Origin: Methylococcales bacterium
GTDB lineage: Bacteria; Pseudomonadota; Gammaproteobacteria; Methylococcales; Methylomonadaceae
Reading direction: 5' to 3'
Length of the DNA stretch: 49,311 bases
Assembly (NCBI GenBank): GCA_030654015.1
Contig: JAURYI010000125.1
Location: 1 to 49,311 of the forward strand
The notes beneath the pieces are model-generated. The model worked only from the letters and a program-made list of their open reading frames with translations. It was not told where the DNA came from and made no database searches. Shown here in pieces: positions 26,076 through 34,447 of the stretch. Made by a program: the position numbers and the translations under genes. Each line of letters opens with the position of its first letter. The first letter of the stretch is position 1.

Positions 26076-26387
26076 CTATTTGATATAGTGTTCTTCTGAA
26101 TCGGTATTACCCAAATTATCTAACCAATTAACAGTGACTTTATCGCCCACTTCCCCCCCTTTTAGCATAAAGGCAAAATAAGGATTGTTTGGCGTACTGT
26201 CACCCATTTCACAACTCACCACTACTTTTTGATTATAAGTAACGGTCATCACTTGAATAAAATGCGCGGGTATCAGTCGATTAGTAACTTTATCCTGATT
26301 ATTGCCTTGTTCCATCGGATGGGCAATCAGCATTCTAATTTGAGTTCTATCTTTTAGGCGTTTGCTACGAATTTTTATGCTCGACAT
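26076..26387 (-). CDS. soxZ: Sulfur-carrier subunit SoxZ
   Basis: 103 residues, full family length. Motifs IKIRSKRLKDRTQIRMLIAHPMEQG, RLIPAHFIQVMTV and NPYFAFMLKGGEVGDKVTVNWLDN follow the immunoglobulin-like SoxZ fold. It dimerises with SoxY to form the periplasmic carrier on whose SoxY cysteine sulfur intermediates are oxidised. No own signal peptide; it is co-exported with SoxY. Starts three bases after the soxY stop. No soxXAB or soxCD in the window. Confidence 0.92.
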   Translation of the reverse strand: MSSIKIRSKRLKDRTQIRMLIAHPMEQGNNQDKVTNRLIPAHFIQVMTVTYNQKVVVSCEMGDSTPNNPYFAFMLKGGEVGDKVTVNWLDNLGNTDSEEHYIK

Positions 26388-26390
26388 ATT

Positions 26391-26831
26391 TCAAGTCCCA
26401 CAGCCGCCAAGAACTACTTTCACTTGTTCTTTAGCGCGATAAAGCCCATCGTGGGTTTTTACTAACACAATGACATTCGACGTTTCTGCCATTTTTATCC
26501 GTGCTGACACAAATACATCGAGTTCTGCGGATAAGTTAAATTTAGCGACTAATGGAACGGGGTTTTTTTCTACTAAGATGGAAATACTTTGAATATTTTC
26601 CAAACTGCTACTAACAGTAATCGGAACCGCCGCGCCATTGCCAGTAATTTTAGGGAGTTTAATTTCAATTTTATCGGTGTCGATAATATCTGTCTTTACT
26701 GTTCCATCGAGTAAATTAGGAGAAAAGCTGTCGGCAAGCCATTGTGCGTGTACAGACTGTGTATTGATTGCCAGTGCTGACGTAGTGAGTACTGCGGTTT
26801 TTTTGAGGAATTCTCGACGATAATTAGACAT
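26391..26831 (-). CDS. soxY: Sulfur-carrier subunit SoxY with GGCGT terminus
   Basis: 146 residues from the ATG at 26831. A twin-arginine signal (YRREFLKKTAVLTTSALAI) fits the Tat export known for SoxY. The mature part is Ig-like, and the C-terminus ends VVLGGCGT. The canonical swinging arm ends GGCGG, with the Cys carrying the sulfane or thiosulfate group; here the last Gly is Thr. The start overlaps the end of thiE by eight bases, so translation is coupled to a thiamine-synthesis gene. With no other sox genes nearby, a role in a partial thiosulfate pathway or in sulfur carriage for another enzyme is possible. Confidence 0.88.
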   Translation of the reverse strand: MSNYRREFLKKTAVLTTSALAINTQSVHAQWLADSFSPNLLDGTVKTDIIDTDKIEIKLPKITGNGAAVPITVSSSLENIQSISILVEKNPVPLVAKFNLSAELDVFVSARIKMAETSNVIVLVKTHDGLYRAKEQVKVVLGGCGT

Positions 26832-27447
26832 GATTTTCAAATAATACTTGATAAGCCCGTGCCGATTGTTCAGGTTGTGCAGTAAATACCCCGCCAATCA
26901 CCGCTAATAAATCCGCCCCTGCATTGAGCAATTGCCCGCCATTGTCTGGCAGAATACCGCCAATTGCCACGATAGGAACAGTCAATACCCGCTTGGCTTC
27001 GTGTAAAGTATTTATGTCTGCGGGTGCGGCTAACGGTTTTGAGGAAGAGGTAAAAAATCGCCCGAACGCCACATAATCCGCGCCGTCTCGTTGCGCGGCA
27101 ATCGCTCTGTCCACACTGTTATAACAGGACACGCCGATAATGGCATCGTTACCCAGTCGTTGTCGGGCATGAGCAACCGCGCCATCTTCTTTACCAAGAT
27201 GCACACCGTCGGCGGCTACCTGTAACGCCAGTTCAACATCGTCATTGATAATCAACGGTGCGTGATATTGATGACACAGTTTAACCAATTCACTGGCAAG
27301 TAAACGCGCATTTTGCGGATTTTTATCCCGATACTGCACTACCACTGCGCCGCCTGAGAGTACCTGCTCTACTTCTCGGAGCAGGGTCGCTATGGCTTTA
27401 TTATCCGTTTGGGTAATAGCATACAGCCCGCGTGCTGGAAATTTCAT
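26824..27447 (-). CDS. thiE: Thiamine-phosphate synthase ThiE
   Basis: 207 residues from the ATG at 27447, which overlaps the thiD stop (ATGA) and has GAGG upstream; a start at 27465 inside thiD is less likely. TIM-barrel signatures: VVQYRDKN, LIINDDVELALQVAADGVHLGKEDG, IIGVSCYN, DYVAFGRFFTSSSKP and VAIGGI. Joins HMP-PP with thiazole phosphate to make thiamine monophosphate in the cytoplasm. Coupled to thiD upstream and to soxY downstream. Confidence 0.95.
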   Translation of the reverse strand: MKFPARGLYAITQTDNKAIATLLREVEQVLSGGAVVVQYRDKNPQNARLLASELVKLCHQYHAPLIINDDVELALQVAADGVHLGKEDGAVAHARQRLGNDAIIGVSCYNSVDRAIAAQRDGADYVAFGRFFTSSSKPLAAPADINTLHEAKRVLTVPIVAIGGILPDNGGQLLNAGADLLAVIGGVFTAQPEQSARAYQVLFENHV

Positions 27448-28235
27448 ACGTCCTCTTCCATCCAAAAAAACCGATTGGGATTATGTTGACCTGTGCCAGT
27501 AAGGTAAGCGGCGCGTAAGGCGTTCCAAGTGTACTCTTGTGCTTCTGCTACCGCTTGCAACGGTCGCAAACCACGCGCCATTAACGCGGCAATACTGGCG
27601 GCAAGGGTACAACCTGAACCATGATAACTGTCAGGCAATCTATCCCAGTTGTACGTTTCCCAGCATCGTCCGTCGTAAAATAATTGATTGCTGACACTGG
27701 GTGTCGTTTCGTGTGTGCCTGTAATCAGTACAGCTTCACAACCCAGTTCCAGTAATTTCAACCCGCAGTCCTGTAAATCAGTCAATCCTGTGAGTTTTCG
27801 CGCTTCTTCGCTGTTGGGTGTTAATACTGTGGTGCAAGGTAGTAATAAATCCACGATTGCCGTCAATAATTGTTGGCTGGATAAATCGGTGCCACCACCT
27901 GCGGCAAGTACGGGATCTAATACCACTGGAATATGCGGATAGTGTGTTAATACAGAATGAATGGCAACAGCGGTGTCGTAATGACCAATTAAACCGATTT
28001 TAATCACATCAACGTTTATGTCAGATAATAGCGTGTGCGCCTGCGCAATAATATCGGCAGGGCGTTGCGGCAGCAATTTTTTGACATTGTGGGTATCCTG
28101 CTCCGTAAGCGCGGTAATCACGCTGGTCGCATGACATTGATGGCTGACCAGTGTTTCAATATCTGCCTGTACGCCCGCACCACCGCTTGGATCATGACCT
28201 GAAAATGACAGTACCACAGGGCGTTTATAGTTCAT
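27444..28235 (-). CDS. thiD: Hydroxymethylpyrimidine (phosphate) kinase ThiD
   Basis: 263 residues, preceded by GAGG nine bases before the ATG. Ribokinase-fold motifs: SFSGHDPSGGAGVQADIETL at the N-terminus, VLDPVLAAGGG, LTPNSEEARKLTG and the anion-hole motif DSYHGSGCTLAASIAALMARG. Phosphorylates HMP to HMP-P and HMP-PP for ThiE. First gene of a four-gene thiD-thiE-soxY-soxZ unit. Confidence 0.95.
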   Translation of the reverse strand: MNYKRPVVLSFSGHDPSGGAGVQADIETLVSHQCHATSVITALTEQDTHNVKKLLPQRPADIIAQAHTLLSDINVDVIKIGLIGHYDTAVAIHSVLTHYPHIPVVLDPVLAAGGGTDLSSQQLLTAIVDLLLPCTTVLTPNSEEARKLTGLTDLQDCGLKLLELGCEAVLITGTHETTPSVSNQLFYDGRCWETYNWDRLPDSYHGSGCTLAASIAALMARGLRPLQAVAEAQEYTWNALRAAYLTGTGQHNPNRFFWMEEDV

Positions 28236-28247
28236 TGTAAAGCCTCA

Positions 28248-29891
28248 TTATTTTATTGAAGTCTCTAATGCTTTCTGTTTTTCACAGCCTTCTTTCACGC
28301 CATTTGAACAGGCTTGCTCATAAAGCTGTCTGGCAGAAGCCAATTCATGTAAACCTTCAAAGGCTTGCGCTTTATAAAAATAAAAACCTGACCATGATTT
28401 TGGCAGCGGCCCGACAATGACATTAAAATCGTTAAGAGCCAACTGAAATTGCTGATTTTTTAAATACGCAAAGCCGCGATTGTAATAGTTGGTTGCCAGC
28501 TCTGAAACCATGGGCTTGTCGTGCCACTGAACGATTTGCAACGAGCGGGTAAAATCAGCAATCGCTTCGGGGTAACGCTGCAATGCGGTTAATTCGCGCC
28601 CGCGATTATTAAGAATTCTATCCATTGACGGACAGCTTTTATCATCGGTAATTCGGCGGGCGGCATCATCCCACAGTAATAATGGATGCGAAAACGTGGT
28701 CAGTCTGAACCACGTCAACGGCATCATTAACACCGCTATACTTGTCAAGGTAATAACCGCTTGTCGTGCCGTTAATTTTTGACACACAAACGGCAACCCA
28801 GCAAAAAGCCCTGCCATCCACAAATAACTACGGTACAGCACAAAAATTTCCTGAATACGCACCGTCGCCAATTCGGTAACAAATAATACCATCGGACTCA
28901 GCAAGGCAAAACCCAGCAAGCCGGTTAAGCCTCTTTGTAACAGCAAGCGCACACTCAGGTACAGATAAATAACAAAACCCACCAGCCCTATCACCTCTGG
29001 CATTGACCAGAAATGCAAAGCAAACGTTTGACAGCTGTCAATCGACATCAACGCAGGCGTAGGCACCAGCCACAGCCATAAATACTTAAAGAAGGTGTAG
29101 GATTGCGTGAGTATTGATAACGGGTAGATAAGACGCACATCAAAATCAGCACCCAATCGTGAAATAAGTTCTGAAGCAATAGGTTCATACGCCTGTCCCA
29201 AGACATTAGCTGAGTGACGCTGATACACAGCAAACGCAGCAACTAATACATACAGCACAAAAGTTGATGACACCAGCTTAAGGCGATCCAGCGGCTGTTC
29301 ACGCACCAGCACTAACAACATAACCGCTACCGCAGGCACCATAATCGCGTGTTCTTTTGATAACACCGCCAGAAAATAAGCAAATGCAGAGGCATACAAC
29401 CACGCACGCTGCTCTCGAATCACCCCTTCTAAAAATAATCGCCACGTCAGCAAACTGAATAAGGTTGCCACCAACGTGGTGCGCTGTATCAGATAGCCGA
29501 CAGCATAAACAGAAGCAGGATGCAGCGCGAAAATTAACGCACCGAAAAACGCCAGCCAGAACGGTGATAAGGTTTTGTTATCGGTATCCGCAGGGATGAC
29601 GAGTTCAAACAACCGCTTTAAGAAAAAAAACAGCGTTGCGGTGGTCATAAAATGCAGCAATAAATTACCTAGCCGCAACCAGATGATGGCATCACCGAAT
29701 AGCTCGCGTGTCCAGACAAAACTAGCCAGCGGCAACCAGCGCAAACTGAAGCTGATGCGGTGTAAATAGCCACCGAACTCCTCGCCACTGAAAAAAGTAA
29801 TATCATCAAACACCAGCGGATTGCCGAGAAATTGCGAATAAAGTAGTGCAGTGGGAAGGAACAGTGCCAATAATGCACCCAAAATTCTCAT
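28248..29891 (-). CDS. GT-C-like multi-pass membrane protein with C-terminal TPRs
   Basis: 547 residues from the ATG at 29891, which has AGGA at the right distance; a start at 30014 would run inside the preceding gene. About ten membrane helices; an early periplasmic loop with LVFDDITFF holds the double Asp typical of GT-C glycosyltransferases/TMTC-like proteins, followed later by FALHPASVYAVGYLIQRTT. The C-terminal about 130 residues form TPR-like helices (ILNNRGRELTALQRYPEAIADF, YYNRGFAYLKNQQFQLALNDF). Located two genes after pilA, behind a TfpZ-like gene, so a role in pilin O-glycosylation is plausible by analogy with pilA-linked glycosyltransferases. The function is inference. Confidence 0.6.
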   Translation of the reverse strand: MRILGALLALFLPTALLYSQFLGNPLVFDDITFFSGEEFGGYLHRISFSLRWLPLASFVWTRELFGDAIIWLRLGNLLLHFMTTATLFFFLKRLFELVIPADTDNKTLSPFWLAFFGALIFALHPASVYAVGYLIQRTTLVATLFSLLTWRLFLEGVIREQRAWLYASAFAYFLAVLSKEHAIMVPAVAVMLLVLVREQPLDRLKLVSSTFVLYVLVAAFAVYQRHSANVLGQAYEPIASELISRLGADFDVRLIYPLSILTQSYTFFKYLWLWLVPTPALMSIDSCQTFALHFWSMPEVIGLVGFVIYLYLSVRLLLQRGLTGLLGFALLSPMVLFVTELATVRIQEIFVLYRSYLWMAGLFAGLPFVCQKLTARQAVITLTSIAVLMMPLTWFRLTTFSHPLLLWDDAARRITDDKSCPSMDRILNNRGRELTALQRYPEAIADFTRSLQIVQWHDKPMVSELATNYYNRGFAYLKNQQFQLALNDFNVIVGPLPKSWSGFYFYKAQAFEGLHELASARQLYEQACSNGVKEGCEKQKALETSIK

Positions 29892-29958
29892 AATTATTTC
29901 CTGTTGTGTCCGCTTGATTGATGTGGCGTATTCAGTGGGGAGCGTAAAAAGTAAGGCG

Positions 29959-30693
29959 TTAAGGCCAGGGATTAATATCAACCACTTTGATAATGTTTGC
30001 CGAATCGCTATCAATCAACACCACCATGTCCTTACTTTTACCGCGTAAAGGCAGCCATTTGATGTGACTATCTTCTACCTGAGGCATAACATTGTTCTTA
30101 TCGAATGGGCGAAGTGTTGATAAAGGCTGGGCTTTTTTCAGCATTTGTTGTTTAACTTGCTCAAGAGGTACATACAGCTCAGGTAATTGCGGCCAATCAG
30201 CTCCACCATCTAAAGCAGCAAATAAAATATCCTCTGCACGTTTACGATCCGCTGGGGCGACTGCACCGACCCAGCGTGGCTGAAACCAGCTCGCTGTTGC
30301 GGATTCATTACCTGCAAGCTCTGCTTTTTTAGCACTTTCTGCATCAATTTCTACCAATCTCGTAATATCAAAACGATCCTGATTGAAAACGATAAAAACG
30401 GGACGACCTGCAAACACCGTTGACATTCCATAACTGAGTGCCGCTATTTGCAATAGCACAATGACAGACAAATCAAATGTTAAACCTTTTTTGCCGCGCT
30501 GATAAACCACAAAAGTCATCACAGGGCCTGTAACTATATCGACTGCCAACAGTAACAGGAAAATCTGTGTAACTCCCGTTGCCTCGTCTAAAGGTCTGGG
30601 ATACCAGATAAAAAATACAATAATGATAGTGACAGCAGCAACTAAACCCGACAACAACAAATGTGTCAGAAACGCATAAAAACGACTTTTCAT
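29959..30693 (-). CDS. TfpX/TfpZ-family type IV pilin accessory protein
   Basis: 244 residues. The N-terminal half has three or four membrane helices with family-typical text: FFIWYPRPLDEATGV, IFLLLLAVDIVTGPVMTFVVY, KKGLTFDLSVIVLLQIAALSYG and RPVFIVFNQDRFDI. The C-terminal half is soluble and probably periplasmic. Such proteins are encoded right after pilA in many gammaproteobacteria and assist pilin-specific assembly or modification. Here it lies 168 bases after pilA on the same strand, beyond the pilA terminator, so it may depend on read-through or its own promoter. No Shine-Dalgarno sequence is obvious. Confidence 0.8.
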   Translation of the reverse strand: MKSRFYAFLTHLLLSGLVAAVTIIIVFFIWYPRPLDEATGVTQIFLLLLAVDIVTGPVMTFVVYQRGKKGLTFDLSVIVLLQIAALSYGMSTVFAGRPVFIVFNQDRFDITRLVEIDAESAKKAELAGNESATASWFQPRWVGAVAPADRKRAEDILFAALDGGADWPQLPELYVPLEQVKQQMLKKAQPLSTLRPFDKNNVMPQVEDSHIKWLPLRGKSKDMVVLIDSDSANIIKVVDINPWP

Positions 30694-30772
30694 AGAAGGA
30701 GAATGCCAAGATTATAAAGGGGGCAGTTTAGCAAACAGCCACGCATTAGTTAATTCAAACTTAAAGCTGGCA

Positions 30773-30813
30773 GACACAAAAAACCCCCGTCAGTATTACC
30801 CTGACGAGGGTTT
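30773..30813 (-). terminator. Intrinsic terminator after pilA
   Basis: On the minus strand AAACCCTCGTCAG (30813-30801) pairs with CTGACGGGGGTTT (30793-30781) with one mismatch, followed by further Ts (TTTTTGTG). Lies about 50 bases after the pilA stop. Confidence 0.85.
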
Positions 30814-30861
30814 ATGTGTTGTTACTGATTTTTAACGACCAGCATCAAACATCGCTAATGC

Positions 30862-31395
30862 TTATGTACGGCAGTTAGCTGGTACATATTTTGGATTCAA
30901 AGAACCAGTCAGCGTTGCCAATACATCGCCAGCAGGTGATGTTTGAGAATGACATTCCCAGTTGATAGAACCAGCTGTTGGTGGAGTACCTGAAACAGGT
31001 AATCCAGTACCAGCAATTGGTAATAATAACAATGTTGGAGAGCCAGTCGAAATTTTATCAGTGTAAGTAATGGTAATAACACCGTTAGCTGGATTGATTG
31101 AAATACCGCTGTTAGTATTAGTCGCACGAGCCGTTGCATCTGGAGCAGTTTTAGTAGATACGTTCATAGTCGAGTTAGGTGCAACCCAACCTGCACTGAA
31201 TGCTGCGCCGTTTGCTGCGTTTTCAGCTACAGCCGTTTTTGCAGAAGCGGCTAAAGCCAAACCTTCTGTTACTTTCGCTCTAACGATATAATCCTGATAA
31301 GCTGGAATCGCGATAGATGCCAGAATACCGATGATCGCAACAACGATCATTAATTCGATCAAGGTAAAACCTTGTTGTAATTTTGAAGTTTTCAT
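30862..31395 (-). CDS. pilA: Type IV major pilin PilA
   Basis: 177-residue prepilin from the ATG at 31395; longer readings are excluded because a sigma-54 promoter lies downstream of their start. Leader MKTSKLQQG is cut before [20 protein letters not shown], with Glu5 of the mature protein present. Helical spine [25 protein letters not shown] is typical of PilA. The C-terminal half is Ser/Thr/Asn-rich and ends with a Cys...Cys loop (WECHSQT...PANCRT), the pilin D-region. Assembled by the type IV pilus machine for adhesion, twitching or DNA uptake. The many Ser/Thr and the following TfpZ-like and GT-C-like genes fit an O-glycosylated pilin. Confidence 0.93.
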   Translation of the reverse strand: MKTSKLQQGFTLIELMIVVAIIGILASIAIPAYQDYIVRAKVTEGLALAASAKTAVAENAANGAAFSAGWVAPNSTMNVSTKTAPDATARATNTNSGISINPANGVITITYTDKISTGSPTLLLLPIAGTGLPVSGTPPTAGSINWECHSQTSPAGDVLATLTGSLNPKYVPANCRT

Positions 31396-31445
31396 TAAGT
31401 CCACCATGTAGTTGTTAGTTGTATAAGTAAATACATAACGAGTAA

Positions 31446-31461
31446 AGCATATCGTGTGCCA
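31446..31461 (-). promoter_or_regulatory. Sigma-54 promoter of pilA
   Basis: On the minus strand TGGCACACGATATGCT: the -24 GG and -12 GC are exactly ten bases apart and 14 of 16 or so positions fit TGGCACRNNNNTTGCW (ATGC in place of TTGC). It predicts a transcript start about 40 bases before the pilA ATG. PilA is classically RpoN/PilRS dependent. Confidence 0.88.
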
Positions 31462-31624
31462 AGTTTTCAGAATTCGATAAATTAGCTGTTTTTTTGTCTG
31501 CACCCCCTTTGTTTGCTTGAATTTGTCAAACTGCTGACTATTCAGATAGCCGTTAGGTTTAATATAAAAGCACTAGCTGATGACATAACCCGATAATCCT
31601 CACGTCACTATATGACACTTTCTG

Positions 31625-32107
31625 TCAGCACTTGTCACGCTGCCAATGCCCCGATTTACCACCCGCTTTTTCCAGCAATTGAATCGCTTGAATAACCATG
31701 CCACGATCCATTCCTTTGCACATATCGTAGATAGTGAGCAACGCGCACGTTGTAGCCGTCAGAGCTTCCATTTCTACGCCTGTCTGCCCCGTGGTTTTTA
31801 CGGTAGTTTGACAGCGTACCCGATTATTATCGACTTCGGCAGTGAGATTGATTTCAACATGGGTCAGTGGTAATGGATGACACAGCGGAATTAACTCAGC
31901 GGTTTTTTTACTTGCCATAATGCCCGCTATGCGTGCTACGGCTAACACATCGCCTTTTTTATGTTCGCCACTGATAATAAGCTGCAAGGTTTCAGGCTGC
32001 ATTTCAATATAGCCTTCGGTGATAGCGGTGCGCTGGGTAATGGCTTTGTCGCCGACATCGACCATGTGCGCTTCACCCGCTTGATTAAAATGAGAAGACT
32101 GTGTCAT
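31625..32107 (-). CDS. moaC: Cyclic pyranopterin monophosphate synthase MoaC
   Basis: 160 residues. Family motifs [49 protein letters not shown] and [28 protein letters not shown] are all present, with the active-site Lys/His/Asp residues. Converts the MoaA product into cPMP, the first stable molybdopterin precursor. Divergent from moaDE; moaA is not in the window. Confidence 0.97.
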   Translation of the reverse strand: MTQSSHFNQAGEAHMVDVGDKAITQRTAITEGYIEMQPETLQLIISGEHKKGDVLAVARIAGIMASKKTAELIPLCHPLPLTHVEINLTAEVDNNRVRCQTTVKTTGQTGVEMEALTATTCALLTIYDMCKGMDRGMVIQAIQLLEKAGGKSGHWQRDKC

Positions 32108-32172
32108 AAGAGTTAGTTTGTTTAATGAAAGTTGGCGTATTATCGCTAGTTTTTGTATTTTCGGGAATGACT

Positions 32173-32406
32173 ATGGCTATTAAAATCCGTTATTTTGCCA
32201 GTTTAAAAGACCGTCTGGGACGTTCAGAAGACCAGTTGCTTGATACGGGCGCACGCTCTGTTCTTGAGGTCTGGCAAGCGGTTAATGCAGATAAACCTTT
32301 GCCTGATAACGTGTTGGCAGCGGTGAACATGGATTATGTGAGTCTTGAACATATCGTGCAGGACGGTGATGAAGTGGCTTTTTTCCCCCCCGTTACAGGA
32401 GGCTGA
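32173..32406 (+). CDS. moaD: Molybdopterin synthase sulfur carrier MoaD
   Basis: 77 residues from the ATG at 32173 (GGGA six bases upstream); in-frame ATGs at 32125 and 32167 give unlikely extensions. Ubiquitin-like fold: MAIKIRYFASLKDRLGRSE and the C-terminal EVAFFPPVTGG, whose Gly-Gly is thiocarboxylated by MoeB. Two bases before moaE. Shares the short intergenic region with the divergent moaC. Confidence 0.93.
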   Translation: MAIKIRYFASLKDRLGRSEDQLLDTGARSVLEVWQAVNADKPLPDNVLAAVNMDYVSLEHIVQDGDEVAFFPPVTGG

Positions 32407-32408
32407 GC

Positions 32409-32852
32409 ATGACTATTTTAATTCGTAACGAGAGTTTTAATCCGTGGCAGGAAATCCAACAGCATCAAAACGCAACACCATCAGGATACGGTGCAACCAG
32501 CATTTTTATCGGCACTATGCGTGATTTTAATGACGGCGATACCGTGAAAGCCATGACGCTGGAACATTATGCAGGCATGACTGAAAAACAGTTGGAAAAA
32601 ATCGTTGCAGAGGCTAAGCAACAATGGGCTATTCTGGATACCTTAATCGTTCATCGTGTGGGTAATATTCTGCCCACCGAGCCGATTGTCTTGGTGTCGG
32701 TGTGGACTGCGCACCGTGGTGATGCCTTTGACGGCTGTCGCTATATTATGGAGGCATTAAAATCACGCGCGCCGTTTTGGAAAAAAGAGCAATTAATCTC
32801 TGAGGAAGAACGCTGGGTATCGCACAATACCGATGGCTATCAACAGAATTAA
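32409..32852 (+). CDS. moaE: Molybdopterin synthase catalytic subunit MoaE
   Basis: 147 residues. Motifs FIGTMRDFN, MTLEHYAGMTEKQLEKI, IVHRVGNILPTEPIVLVSVWTAHR and the catalytic ALKSRAPFWKKE with its two lysines. Forms the heterotetramer with MoaD that adds two sulfurs to cPMP to give molybdopterin. Likely translated from the same mRNA as moaD. Confidence 0.96.
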   Translation: MTILIRNESFNPWQEIQQHQNATPSGYGATSIFIGTMRDFNDGDTVKAMTLEHYAGMTEKQLEKIVAEAKQQWAILDTLIVHRVGNILPTEPIVLVSVWTAHRGDAFDGCRYIMEALKSRAPFWKKEQLISEEERWVSHNTDGYQQN

Positions 32853-32892
32853 GTGATTGGGTTGGGCGCATACCAACCCAACATAACGGGGG

Positions 32893-33507
32893 TTAATCAG
32901 CGTCTTTTTTTTTATCAAATAGATAATGCGCCATTTTTTTCGCTTTGGTTTTTAAATAACCCACGTTGCCGCTGTGCGCGACCACTTCAATCGGAATACG
33001 ATCCACCACATGAATTCCCAAGCTGGTCAGTGCTTCTATTTTTTTGGGATTATTGGTCATTAATTTAACGGATTTTACGCCCAGACTTTGCAATATCAGC
33101 GCGGCAACATCGTATTCCCGTTCATCGGCAAGATAGCCTAGATGGATATTGGCATCGACGGTATCCATGCCTTGATCCTGCAAGTTATACGCCTGTAATT
33201 TTTTCAATAAGCCGATGCCGCGTCCTTCCTGACGCAGATAAACAACCACGCCAAAACCAGCATCATTAATATACTCCATTGCCATCGCCAATTGCTCACC
33301 GCAATCACAGCGTCTTGAGCCTAATACATCCCCCGTAAAACATTCGGAATGAATGCGCACGGGTACGTTTTCCTGATTCGCCACCTCACCTTTGACCAAG
33401 GCAATATGCTCTTTATCATCCAGTGTATTACTGTAGAAATGCAGAATAAAATCGCCATGTCCAGTTGGAAGAGGCGTTTGTACTAAATCTTCTAATTGTT
33501 GTTTCAC
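32893..33507 (-). CDS. ribA: GTP cyclohydrolase II RibA
   Basis: 204 residues starting at a GTG (33505-33507). The zinc site is complete: RIHSECFTGDVLGSRRCDCGEQL supplies three cysteines. YLRQEGRGIGLLKKLQAY and the Tyr/Arg residues that act on GTP are present. Opens GTP and releases formate and pyrophosphate, the first step of the pyrimidine branch of riboflavin synthesis. It complements the ribB gene at the other end of the window, whose cyclohydrolase-like half has lost these cysteines. Confidence 0.96.
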   Translation of the reverse strand: MKQQLEDLVQTPLPTGHGDFILHFYSNTLDDKEHIALVKGEVANQENVPVRIHSECFTGDVLGSRRCDCGEQLAMAMEYINDAGFGVVVYLRQEGRGIGLLKKLQAYNLQDQGMDTVDANIHLGYLADEREYDVAALILQSLGVKSVKLMTNNPKKIEALTSLGIHVVDRIPIEVVAHSGNVGYLKTKAKKMAHYLFDKKKDAD

Positions 33508-33663
33508 GTCTATGACTCATCCAAAGTGCTTGATATTTTTAATGGGTTCTTGGCATCCACGCCTGAAAGTGACTATTTTACATGACCGACAAAAATAGTG
33601 TTGATGAAGCGTAAGTCAGCACGGTAAGATTCCAATATACCCAACTCCTACACCGTTATCATT

Positions 33664-34281
33664 ATGAAGCCAGACAGTGCCGCCATACAACAACGCTATA
33701 ATCGCCTTGCCCCCTATTTTGAAGGCTTGGAAGCCGTTATGGAGGGCTTGATTTTTAAAAGCTGGCGGAAAAAATGCTGGGCAGAAGTACAAGGTCATCA
33801 TATTTTAGAAGTGGGTGTCGGTACGGGTAAAAACTTCGATTATTACCCCGCCGATGCCAGAATCACTGCCATTGATTTCAGTCAGGGAATGCTCAAACAC
33901 GCTGCCGAAAAACAAAGCAGAAAAAACATTGCCGTTGACCTGCATTTAATGGACGTACACTCCCTGCCCTTTGCTGATAACAGCTTTGATACCGTGATTG
34001 CGACGTTCGTCTTCTGCTCAGTGCCGTTACCTTTAAAAGGCTTAAAAGAACTGTATCGTGTATGCAGACCGAATGGGCAAGTCATTTTACTGGAACACGT
34101 TTTAAGTTCAAACCGCTGTTTAGCGTGGCTGATGAACTGTATTAATCCCGCTGTTGTCGCGTTAGTGGGTGCTAATATCAATCGCAACACCCTTAAAAAT
34201 GTGCAAGCCTGCCCGTTCAGCTCCGTCCATGTCGATGAGCGCAGTGGCGATATTATTAAACTGATTGTGGCAAAAAAATAA
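33664..34281 (+). CDS. Class I SAM-dependent methyltransferase (Methyltransf_11)
   Basis: 205 residues. SAM-binding motif I is HILEVGVGTGKNFDYYP (about residues 46-62), motif II AIDFSQGM, then LPFADNSFDTVIATFVFCSVP and LYRVCRPNGQVILLEHV. The fold and the region after motif IV resemble UbiE-like and bacterial phosphatidylethanolamine N-methyltransferases; I cannot decide the substrate. Single gene between ribA and the giant glycosyltransferase gene, on the latter's strand. No clear ribosome binding site. Confidence 0.75.
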   Translation: MKPDSAAIQQRYNRLAPYFEGLEAVMEGLIFKSWRKKCWAEVQGHHILEVGVGTGKNFDYYPADARITAIDFSQGMLKHAAEKQSRKNIAVDLHLMDVHSLPFADNSFDTVIATFVFCSVPLPLKGLKELYRVCRPNGQVILLEHVLSSNRCLAWLMNCINPAVVALVGANINRNTLKNVQACPFSSVHVDERSGDIIKLIVAKK

Positions 34282-34368
34282 CACCTTATCGGCGTATCAA
34301 CTTGGGTTGCTACGCCCCTATCAAAAATCGGTAATGGGTAAAAAACAAAGTAATGCTGATACGCGGAG

Positions 34369-34388
34369 TCAAAAATCATGATTTTTGA
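34369..34388. promoter_or_regulatory. 20-base perfect palindrome upstream of the giant gene
   Basis: TCAAAAATCA/TGATTTTTGA, 60 bases before the ATG at 34448. Related AAAAATC words recur at 34322-34328 and 34421-34428, and GGTAATGGGT / ACCATTACCC flank it at about 34330 and 34410. Could be an operator for a dimeric regulator or a hairpin in the leader. Nothing else stands out in this 166-base gap. Confidence 0.45.
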
Positions 34389-34447
34389 TTCCATTGCATC
34401 ATTCGCTTGTGACCATTACCCAAAAATCATGGTTTTCTGACTGAAAA

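Noticed and set aside
33882-34394. 170-codon minus-strand frame opposite the methyltransferase
   Set aside because: Antisense to a recognised SAM-binding domain; translation has no domain.
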